Of a stretch of 21,143 nucleotides of DNA, positions 1-6,384 are shown one piece after another. The stretch is taken from contig URPE01000022.1 of NCBI GenBank assembly GCA_900549625.1, positions 1 through 21,143 of the forward strand, written 5' to 3'. The stretch's first letter is position 1, and every line of letters starts with the position of its first letter. The position numbers were made by a program, and so were the translations under genes. Under the pieces are notes generated by a model that had not been told where the DNA came from, ran no database searches, and saw nothing but the letters and a program-made list of their open reading frames with translations. The stretch is from an uncultured Mycoplasmatota bacterium. GTDB lineage: Bacteria; Bacillota_I; Bacilli_A; RF39; UBA660.

Positions 1-2
1 AT

Positions 3-866
3 AATGTTAATTGCAAAGTTGGTATAGCAAAAGGAACACCAATTCTATGGCGAATCATAGGTGTCATGAAAGGTGTAGATGATGGTACTGGTACTAAAGA
101 AGACAGAGTAAAATTAATTCGTTCAAAATCAATAGGTAGTTATTCATGGGACACAAGTGAATTAAGTGTTAATGATGGTTATGGAGTAAATGAATGGAGC
201 CAGGCAGACTTAATGAAACTATTAAATCCAGGCTATGAAAGTGAAACTGTAGGTGGGTCTCTATACTGGAATAATAAATCAGGAACATGTTATGATAGTA
301 AAAATAATTTAACAACAAGTTGTAATTTTACAAGTACAGGCATAAAAGACAAATTGAAAACATTAATAAGTGATGCTGTATGGAATACAGGAGCATCAAG
401 TGGTCATAATGCAAGTAAATTATATACAGATGAAAGAGGAACTAGAAATGGCAAAATATGTACAAACGGAACATACTGTAATGACACGATATCAAGAACA
501 ACGACATGGACCGGAAAAGTAGGTTTAATGTATCCATCAGATTACGGGTATGCAACAAGTGGTGGGAGTACAACAGACCGAGCAGAATGTTTAAACACTG
601 TTTTATATTATTGGCATGACAGTAGTGTAAGTGATTGTAAAAATAATGATTGGCTATACAATAGCAGAAGATATCAATGGACATTATCGCCGAGTGCGTC
701 CTCTTCCAGTGCGAGCCATGTGTTCTCTGTGCTCTCAGAAGGCGAAGTCGACGACTATGACGAGTCTAACAACTATGCAGTTTTGCCGGTCGTTTATCTG
801 TCATCGAATGTTAAAATTTCTTCTGGTACAGGTTCGCAAGATGATCCATTCATCCTAGAAAATTGA
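3..866 (+). CDS. C-terminal part of a surface-type protein with a possible variable C-type-lectin-like end (partial)
   Basis: The frame is open from the window edge, so the 5' end is missing; the first in-window ATG at 66 is internal. About 287 residues are visible. Features include a WRIIGV stretch at the start, a DRVKLIRSKSIG segment, Trp/Tyr/Ser/Asn-rich text, four well-spaced cysteines in the middle, and a C-terminus with TLSP, then LPVVYLSSNVKI and a GTGSQDDPF end. This pattern (W..SP ... PVVYL ... G.G....P) is what I associate with DUF6273/FGE-like C-type lectin-fold modules in Firmicutes surface proteins; that assignment is from memory. From about position 688 the gene switches to much higher G+C (about 51% for 691-810, against about 36% for 181-300) and different codon choice. 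A terminator overlaps the stop codon. Function is unknown; a ligand-binding surface role is inference. Confidence 0.7.
   Translation, partial: NVNCKVGIAKGTPILWRIIGVMKGVDDGTGTKEDRVKLIRSKSIGSYSWDTSELSVNDGYGVNEWSQADLMKLLNPGYESETVGGSLYWNNKSGTCYDSKNNLTTSCNFTSTGIKDKLKTLISDAVWNTGASSGHNASKLYTDERGTRNGKICTNGTYCNDTISRTTTWTGKVGLMYPSDYGYATSGGSTTDRAECLNTVLYYWHDSSVSDCKNNDWLYNSRRYQWTLSPSASSSSASHVFSVLSEGEVDDYDESNNYAVLPVVYLSSNVKISSGTGSQDDPFILEN
688..866 (+). other. Composition-shifted 3' segment, candidate variable region
   Basis: The last ~180 bp of the preceding gene differ in base composition and codon use from its own upstream part. Codons such as GCG, TCC, GTC, GAC, CTC and CCG are frequent here and rare elsewhere in the window. 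The encoded stretch is rich in Ser, Asp, Asn and Tyr codons that could derive from AAC/AAT by adenine substitution, and it ends at the gene's stop. This is the layout of a DGR variable region, but no template repeat or reverse transcriptase lies in the window. Confidence 0.4.
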
Positions 867-890
867 TATGTTAAGGGCATATCTTTTTTT
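865..890 (+). terminator. Intrinsic terminator
   Basis: Six-base-pair stem (GATATG at 865-870 with CATATC at 878-883), 7-nt loop, followed by seven T. It overlaps the stop codon of the surface-protein gene. Confidence 0.75.
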
Positions 891-966
891 CTTTGATAGT
901 ATAATTAAATATGATAAAAAAATATAAAAATATTGCCGTTTTCATCTTTTTCTTTTGGAGATATTT

Positions 967-975
967 TGTTATAAT
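967..975 (+). promoter_or_regulatory. Extended -10 promoter
   Basis: TGTTATAAT is a perfect extended -10 element (TGnTATAAT). No good -35 is visible at normal spacing, as expected for extended -10 promoters. It lies about 28 bp upstream of the ATG at 1003 and argues against the upstream start at 955, which precedes it. Confidence 0.65.
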
Positions 976-1002
976 ACGTTTTGTATGGAGGGCGGTGTTT
1001 TA

Positions 1003-1488
1003 ATGACTAAAAAAATAAAAGAATTGTTTGTTTTGGTTTTTGTTATTTTGTCTTTTGCCCTTATTATTACATCTCTTGCAATGCAAAAATATTTATATGA
1101 TATTCAAGTTAATGAAAGACTTTCTAAAGTAGAAGATTATGAAGATTATTCTGTTATGTTAAAGTTACAGAAAAGAGACAAGAGACATAAATATTTAACT
1201 TTAAATAATGATACATATTATTTAGATGGTGTAGAAGAAGTTTATATAAAGTATGGTTCTACTGTTGCTTTTTTAAGTGATGTTTTAGAAAAGAGATATT
1301 TACTTATTGATGACTTAATTAAGAATATGAAAGAGGTTAATACTACTAGTGATGATGATACCTTTTATTTTCATAAACCAAATAAAAATAATGAAGGGTA
1401 TATAATTGAAATAATAAATAATAATGATAAACGAGATATTATTGTTTATCCTTATGAAAATAAAATATTACCAGGACTTTTAGATTAA
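1003..1488 (+). CDS. Small membrane-anchored protein of unknown function
   Basis: I do not recognise this 161-residue protein. The ATG at 1003 is chosen over the ATG at 955 because a GGAGGG ribosome site lies at 987-992 and the extended -10 lies between the two starts. The sequence begins MTKKIKELF, followed by one hydrophobic segment at roughly residues 8-27, so it looks like a type II single-pass membrane protein or has an uncleaved signal. The rest is hydrophilic, charged and rich in Asp, Lys, Tyr and Asn, without cysteines or evident catalytic motifs. Its stop overlaps by 4 bp the stop of the convergent flippase gene, so there is no room for a separate terminator between them. Confidence 0.75.
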   Translation: MTKKIKELFVLVFVILSFALIITSLAMQKYLYDIQVNERLSKVEDYEDYSVMLKLQKRDKRHKYLTLNNDTYYLDGVEEVYIKYGSTVAFLSDVLEKRYLLIDDLIKNMKEVNTTSDDDTFYFHKPNKNNEGYIIEIINNNDKRDIIVYPYENKILPGLLD

Positions 1489-2774
1489 AGTTCTTTTTTT
1501 AATGTTTTAGCACTTTTTATAACAACATAGAAGATATTTACTATTTCACTAATTAAAAGAGAGTACATACCTATTTTTAAAAGAGATGTTAAAGCCATAG
1601 TAATTAGTTTTATTGTGCTACCTATAAGAGTTATTTTAGCACTTTCTTTAGCGTGTCCCATAGCTTGTAAGGTACTTGTTAAGGGGGCTTCTAAGTAAAA
1701 AAGGGTAAATACTGGCGCAAGTAGTAATATATAATTAGAACCACTGGTTGTTTTATATAAGATATTTAAGAGATTATCTCTAAATATAAGAATTAAAAAA
1801 GAAGATATAAAACCAATTATAAATGAATATTTTAAAGCCTGAGATATTCTTCTTTTTAACATACCTTTATTATTTAGGCTAATGTATTTACTTACTTCAG
1901 GTATTAGTATTTGACAAATGCTTGAGATAAAGAAAGAAGGCATTGTAAGAATACCTATGACATAGGCATTAAAAATAGCATATTCACTTTGAATATAAGA
2001 AGTTGTATAACCCATTAATAGTAAGATATTAGTTAAAATAATTGGTTCTAGGAAGAAAGATATGTTACCTATTAAACGACTAGATAAAGCAGGAATACTA
2101 GTATTTAGAACCTCTTTAATAATAGATGGTTCGAAGTTTCTTTTTTTTAAATTAATATTAGTTTTTTTAGGGAGAAAAAGAAGGAAAACAATTGTACTTA
2201 CTGTTTCAGTAATGACACTTATTAAAATGAAAGATATAAGACCTAAGTAGTTATTTATAAGTAGTATTTTAGGGAAGAGATAAAGTAAAAAAAGAATTCT
2301 AATTGTTTGTTCAATTATATTAGATAGAGTATTAGGTAAGACTTTTAATTTACCTAGAAAGTAGCCTTTTAAAATGGAAGAAATACTTATAAATGGTAAA
2401 GTAGAAAGCATGGCAATAAGAATTAGTTTGATATTTGGTTCATGAAGGAGATATTTACTTATAAAAGGAATTAGAAATAAGAAGATGATACTAAATATTA
2501 AGTTAAATAGTAAGATAAATAGAGTAGTAGAAAGAATTATGTCACTAGATCTTTTCTTTCCTTCACTTACTAGTTTAGAAATAGATATGGGAAGAGCAAA
2601 AATAGCTATACTTATCATAAGGGAATAAGTAGGCATAGCAAGAGTGTAAAGAGAAAGGCCCTCACTTCCAATCATTCTAGTGAATAATATTTTAATGATA
2701 AAGCCCATGATTTTAGTAATAAAACCACCTATTAATAAAATTAGTATGGATATTTTAAATGTGTCTTTTTGCAA
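1485..2774 (-). CDS. spoVB: Polysaccharide/lipid II flippase-like protein (SpoVB/MOP superfamily)
   Basis: This 429-residue integral membrane protein has about 12 hydrophobic segments. Its N-terminus (KISILILLIGGFITKIMGF then TRMIGSEGLSLY) matches the start of SpoVB and related MOP/PST flippases, which move undecaprenyl-linked sugars or lipid II across the membrane. It is shorter than the roughly 500 residues usual for SpoVB. The start codon is TTG (2774-2772 on the minus strand), supported by an AGGAAAG site a few bases upstream. The next gene, divergent, is ComN-like; in Bacillus subtilis comN also sits next to spoVB, which strengthens the call. Sporulation itself is not implied; a cell-wall precursor or polysaccharide flippase is the safe reading. 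Substrate specificity cannot be told from sequence. Confidence 0.85.
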   Translation of the reverse strand: MQKDTFKISILILLIGGFITKIMGFIIKILFTRMIGSEGLSLYTLAMPTYSLMISIAIFALPISISKLVSEGKKRSSDIILSTTLFILLFNLIFSIIFLFLIPFISKYLLHEPNIKLILIAMLSTLPFISISSILKGYFLGKLKVLPNTLSNIIEQTIRILFLLYLFPKILLINNYLGLISFILISVITETVSTIVFLLFLPKKTNINLKKRNFEPSIIKEVLNTSIPALSSRLIGNISFFLEPIILTNILLLMGYTTSYIQSEYAIFNAYVIGILTMPSFFISSICQILIPEVSKYISLNNKGMLKRRISQALKYSFIIGFISSFLILIFRDNLLNILYKTTSGSNYILLLAPVFTLFYLEAPLTSTLQAMGHAKESAKITLIGSTIKLITMALTSLLKIGMYSLLISEIVNIFYVVIKSAKTLKKEL

Positions 2775-2801
2775 ATAATCACTTTCCTAATCTAAATCTT
2801 T

Positions 2802-2811
2802 ATTATATAAT
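2802..2811. promoter_or_regulatory. Overlapping divergent -10 boxes
   Basis: An A+T palindromic stretch gives TATAAT on both strands: 2806-2811 on plus (for the comN-rel-dtd operon) and 2807-2802 on minus (for the flippase gene). The -35 regions are weak on both sides. The overlap implies that the two transcripts compete. Confidence 0.5.
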
Positions 2812-2853
2812 AATTTATGTAAGAAGAAAAAAATTAGAAGGGATTACAAGCTT

Positions 2854-3099
2854 ATGAATGATGAAAAGTTTTCTAGTTTAAGTGAATTATATCAAAGGCT
2901 TACACCAGCTTTAAAATGTAAATGTAATGAGATGAGAAGAGCACATATGATAATAAGTGAGGCAGAACTTTGGAAGTATTTATGCACAAATGTTTGGAAA
3001 GATAAGAATGGTCTTACACTAGATGAGATGGTTGATAATATTTTAAACAGTGACAGTTTTACTATTTTTAGTGAGGTGAAAAATAATGGAACCCATTAG
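2854..3099 (+). CDS. comN: ComN-like post-transcriptional regulator
   Basis: This 81-residue protein resembles the Post_transc_reg family typified by B. subtilis ComN (YrzD), a small regulator known to act on late competence mRNA. The matching text is LYQRLTPALKCKCNEM, then the ISEAELWKYL helix and LTLDEMVDNIL. It lacks a membrane segment and should be cytoplasmic. An AGAAGGGA site lies 8-18 bp upstream of the ATG. It is first in an operon and its 3' end overlaps the MBL gene by 14 bp. The neighbouring flippase gene reproduces the spoVB-comN pairing of Bacillus. No competence genes are in the window, so its target here is unknown. Confidence 0.7.
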   Translation: MNDEKFSSLSELYQRLTPALKCKCNEMRRAHMIISEAELWKYLCTNVWKDKNGLTLDEMVDNILNSDSFTIFSEVKNNGTH

Positions 3100-3730
3100 T
3101 GTTAATATGCAAAGTAGTATTAGGATAAGTGGTAGTAAGGTTTTATATTTTGACCCTCTAGAAAGAAGTGAAAAACATGATGCAGATTATATATTTATTA
3201 CACATCCGCATTATGATCATTTTTCTCTTTTATCTATTTTAGAACTTAAAAAAGATAATACGGTTTTTATAACACCAAAAGATATAGTAGAAGAGTTATT
3301 ATCGATTGGAATTAGTGAAGAATATATATGTGTTGTAAAGCCTTGTATGACTTATAATTTTAGAAATTTAGAAATTAAAACAATACCGGCTTATAATTTA
3401 CATAAAAGTTTTCATCCTAAGGCTAGTGGTTGGGTAGGATATATCGTTTTTTTTGATGGTCTATCTTACTGCGTGTCAGGGGATAGTGATGTCACAAGCT
3501 ATTTAAAAAGTGTTAAATGTGATGTTTTATTTTTAGCTATAGGTGGGACTTATACTATGGATTGTTTGGAAGGGGCAAGTCTTTGTAATATTATTAATCC
3601 TAAACTTGTAATACCTACACATTATGGGTATGCCGTAGGGACTTACAAAGATGCTTTAGTATTTAAAAAGAAATTAAATCATGGTATTCATTGTAAACTT
3701 TTAATACCAGAAAAAATAGAAAAGGAGTAA
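3086..3730 (+). CDS. MBL-fold metal-dependent hydrolase (UlaG-like)
   Basis: This 214-residue protein has the metallo-beta-lactamase metal site: H40-x-H42-x-D44-H45 (THPHYDHF), then D133 in SGDSD and H179 in PTHYG. That is the short UlaG/YtkL-type single-domain form, cytoplasmic, with no signal peptide. Members hydrolyse phosphodiester or lactone bonds using two metal ions; the substrate cannot be inferred here. A GAGGTG ribosome site precedes the ATG and lies within the end of the comN-like gene, so the two are translationally coupled. The rel gene follows after 7 bp. In Bacillus the genes between comN and rel are secDF, recJ and apt, so this one replaces that block. Confidence 0.88.
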   Translation: MEPISVNMQSSIRISGSKVLYFDPLERSEKHDADYIFITHPHYDHFSLLSILELKKDNTVFITPKDIVEELLSIGISEEYICVVKPCMTYNFRNLEIKTIPAYNLHKSFHPKASGWVGYIVFFDGLSYCVSGDSDVTSYLKSVKCDVLFLAIGGTYTMDCLEGASLCNIINPKLVIPTHYGYAVGTYKDALVFKKKLNHGIHCKLLIPEKIEKE

Positions 3731-3737
3731 ATTTTTT

Positions 3738-5870
3738 ATGTTAGATTTAGATAAGGAATATCATCAGTTTATTGATGCTTGTGCAAGTGTTTTTACAGGC
3801 AAAGAAATGCATGAGATAGAAAAATCTTATAAGTTTGGGTTAGAAAAACATAAAGGGAAAATGCGTCTTAATGGGACACCTTATATGTCACATCCTTTGG
3901 GAGTGGCTCTAATTTTACTTGATCTAAATGTTGATGCGGTTACTATAACGGCTAGTTTAATTCATGAGACAATTAATCATGCGGGGGCTACAAAAGAAGA
4001 AATAGAAAGTCTTTTTGGTAGTGAGGTTGCTAGTATTGTAAGTGTAATTTCTAAATTAAATAGATTGGAGTTACAAGATGATTCAGAATATCAAGCGATG
4101 AATTTAAGAAAAATTTTAGTTGGTATGAGTGAAGATGTACGTGTGCTTTTTTTGAAACTAGCTGATCGCTTACATAACCTTAGAACGGCTGATGCACTAG
4201 ACGCTGTAGACCGCAAAAGAAAAGTAAATGAGACTATGACAGTTTTAATACCGATAGCCCATCGACTTGGTTTATATAAAATAAAGGGTGAGATGGAAGA
4301 CTTGTGTTTAAAATATAGTAAACCAGATGTTTATGAAGATATTTTAGAAAGACTTAATGCAACTGAAAGTGAATTAAAAGATAGTTTGACGGAAATGGAA
4401 GAAAGTATTAGTGAGATTTTAATGGAACAAAATATTCCTTTTAAAATTAAAAGTCGAGTAAAAAGTGTTTATAGTATTTATAATAAACTTAATAATGGTA
4501 AGAAGTGGGAAAATATTTATGATATATTAGCCCTTAGAGTAATTGTAGAAAAGGTAAGTGAATGCTATTTAAGTATCGGTCTTATTCATGCTAAATATAG
4601 ACCAATTCCAGGACGTTTTAAGGATTATATTGCTAATCCTAAGGCTAATATGTATCAGAGTTTACATACAGGGGTTTTTGGTAGTGATGGTAATCGTTTT
4701 GAAATTCAAATCAGAACAGAAGAAATGGATGAGTTTGCGGAAAAAGGGGTAGCTAGTCATTTTGCTTATAAAGAAAAACATTATATGAAAAATATTATGG
4801 AACAAAAACTAGAGATATTAAGAAATTTAATTGAAGCAAATGATAATTTATCTGATATTGAATTTCAAAATAGTTTAAAAGAAGAAGCTTTAAATGATAG
4901 TATTTATGTATTTACACCTAAGGGGGATGTTTTAGAACTACCTAAAGGATCAACGCCCCTTGATTTTGCTTACCGGATCCATAGTGATGTTGGTAATAAA
5001 ACTGTCCAAGCATTAGTAAATGATATAAGTGTACCATTAAACTATGAATTACATAATGATGATATTGTAAGAGTAAGGACTAGTCCTACGGGGACACCTT
5101 CTAAAGAATGGTTAAATTTTGTTAAAAGTAGTCATGCTAAAAATAAAATAAAGGCTTATTTTAGTAAACAAGATAAAGATATATATACAGAAAAAGGTAA
5201 AACTATTTTACAAAATGAACTTAGAAAGAAGAAACTTTCTTTTGATGAGATTTTAAGTAATGAGAATATTAAGAACATTTGTAAAGAACTTAAATTAGAG
5301 ACACTAGATGATATATATTTTTCAATTGGTAGTTTAAGATTTACGGCAACATATATAATAAGCTTAGTGACGGAAGATAAAAAAGATGTTAGAGATGTTT
5401 ATTTAGAAAAAGTAGAAAATAGAAAGAATAAAAATACACTTGTTAATTCTAATATTTTAGTAGGAGGAGAAACGAATATATTAACAAGTCTTGCTAAGTG
5501 TTGTAGACCAGTGTTTGGTGATGATATAAAGGGTTTCATTACTAAAGGAGAAGGGGTAAGTGTTCATAGAAGTGATTGTGTAAATATAAAGGGCCGAGAA
5601 AACCGATTTGTTGACGTTGCTTGGAATAGTAAGGATAGTATTTATTATACTGGTGTTGTTGTTGAGACAGATAAGAATAAAAATTATTTATTAGATATTA
5701 TTAGTAAAGCAACAGCTAAGAATATTTATGTTGATTCTTTTAAAACCAAAAATGGTAATGATAAAACGACTTATGAAATTATTGTTAAAGTAAAAGATAA
5801 AAATACTTTAGATGATTTTATTGCTAGTTTATATAGTTATACATTTGTGATTGAGGCAAGAAGAATATGA
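3738..5870 (+). CDS. rel: RelA/SpoT family (p)ppGpp synthetase with degenerate hydrolase site
   Basis: A long RSH protein of 710 residues that makes the alarmone (p)ppGpp on starved ribosomes. Domain order: HD hydrolase region (about 35-190), synthetase (about 230-345), TGS (about 387-448), helical, zinc-finger-like segment (C588, C589, H610, C614) and ACT (about 633-710). Synthetase residues are intact: RVKS with R240, D262 in YDILALRVI, the RFKD motif at 293-296, Y306 in YQSLHT and E322 in EIQIRTEEM. In the hydrolase region H52, R43 and D143 remain, but the HDxxED motif is H76-E77-T78-I79-N80-H81, changing the metal-binding Asp and both catalytic acidic residues. Loss of hydrolase activity is therefore inferred. 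An AAGGAG site precedes the ATG. The stop overlaps the dtd start by 4 bp. Confidence 0.97.
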   Translation: MLDLDKEYHQFIDACASVFTGKEMHEIEKSYKFGLEKHKGKMRLNGTPYMSHPLGVALILLDLNVDAVTITASLIHETINHAGATKEEIESLFGSEVASIVSVISKLNRLELQDDSEYQAMNLRKILVGMSEDVRVLFLKLADRLHNLRTADALDAVDRKRKVNETMTVLIPIAHRLGLYKIKGEMEDLCLKYSKPDVYEDILERLNATESELKDSLTEMEESISEILMEQNIPFKIKSRVKSVYSIYNKLNNGKKWENIYDILALRVIVEKVSECYLSIGLIHAKYRPIPGRFKDYIANPKANMYQSLHTGVFGSDGNRFEIQIRTEEMDEFAEKGVASHFAYKEKHYMKNIMEQKLEILRNLIEANDNLSDIEFQNSLKEEALNDSIYVFTPKGDVLELPKGSTPLDFAYRIHSDVGNKTVQALVNDISVPLNYELHNDDIVRVRTSPTGTPSKEWLNFVKSSHAKNKIKAYFSKQDKDIYTEKGKTILQNELRKKKLSFDEILSNENIKNICKELKLETLDDIYFSIGSLRFTATYIISLVTEDKKDVRDVYLEKVENRKNKNTLVNSNILVGGETNILTSLAKCCRPVFGDDIKGFITKGEGVSVHRSDCVNIKGRENRFVDVAWNSKDSIYYTGVVVETDKNKNYLLDIISKATAKNIYVDSFKTKNGNDKTTYEIIVKVKDKNTLDDFIASLYSYTFVIEARRI

Positions 5871-6301
5871 GAATAGTAGTACAAAGAGTAAGTAAGGCTT
5901 GTGTTTCTGTAGATAACCAGGTAGTTGGTAGTATAGATGAGGGATTAATGTTGTTAGTAGGATTTACACAGGATGATACTTTAGAAAATATTGATTATAT
6001 GGTTAATAAAGTTCTTAATTTACGGATTTTTCCTGATGAAAATGGCGTTATGAATAAAAGTGTTAAAGATACAGGTGGTGCTATTTTATCTATATCACAA
6101 TTTACTTTGTATGGTGATACTTCTAAAGGTAATAGACCTAGTTATGTTAAGGCATTAAATGGCGAATATGCGATTAAGTTATATGATAAGTTTAATGAGA
6201 AGCTAAAAGAATATGTTTTAGTAGAAACTGGTGTTTTTGGGGCAGATATGCAAGTATCTTTAGTTAATATGGGACCAACAACGATTATTTTAGAAAAATA
6301 A
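5867..6301 (+). CDS. dtd: D-aminoacyl-tRNA deacylase
   Basis: This 144-residue enzyme, the normal size, removes D-amino acids (for example D-Tyr) and glycine mischarged on tRNA. The diagnostic motifs are SQFTLYG at 77-83 and NMGPTT at 134-139, which contains the Gly-cis-Pro pair used across the dimer interface. The N-terminus MRIVVQRVSKACVSVD is typical. The ATG overlaps the rel stop in an ATGA, so translation is coupled. The rel-dtd pair is conserved in Firmicutes. A strong terminator follows and closes the operon. Confidence 0.97.
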   Translation: MRIVVQRVSKACVSVDNQVVGSIDEGLMLLVGFTQDDTLENIDYMVNKVLNLRIFPDENGVMNKSVKDTGGAILSISQFTLYGDTSKGNRPSYVKALNGEYAIKLYDKFNEKLKEYVLVETGVFGADMQVSLVNMGPTTIILEK

Positions 6302-6310
6302 AAAAATTGT

Positions 6311-6340
6311 AAAAGATATGTTTTAACGTATCTTTTTTTT
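6311..6340 (+). terminator. Intrinsic terminator after dtd
   Basis: Ten-base-pair stem (6311-6320 with 6327-6336, one G-T pair), 6-nt loop, then a run of T to 6340. It ends the comN-MBL-rel-dtd operon. Confidence 0.85.
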
Positions 6341-6351
6341 AAAAAATTTTG

Positions 6352-6357
6352 TATAAT
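6352..6357 (+). promoter_or_regulatory. -10 box for ppdK
   Basis: A perfect TATAAT lies 28 bp before the GTG start. The -35 position would fall inside the preceding terminator and is not a good match. Confidence 0.5.
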
Positions 6358-6384
6358 TATAAATAATAGAGAGGGATGATTATA

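Noticed and set aside
66..68. ATG at 66 as the start of the first gene
   Set aside because: The frame is open back to the window edge with matching protein text (WRIIGV), so this is an internal Met.
911..1003. 30-codon hydrophobic ORF overlapping the start of the 161-aa gene
   Set aside because: No ribosome site, and it spans the extended -10 promoter and Shine-Dalgarno of the next gene, so it is probably chance.
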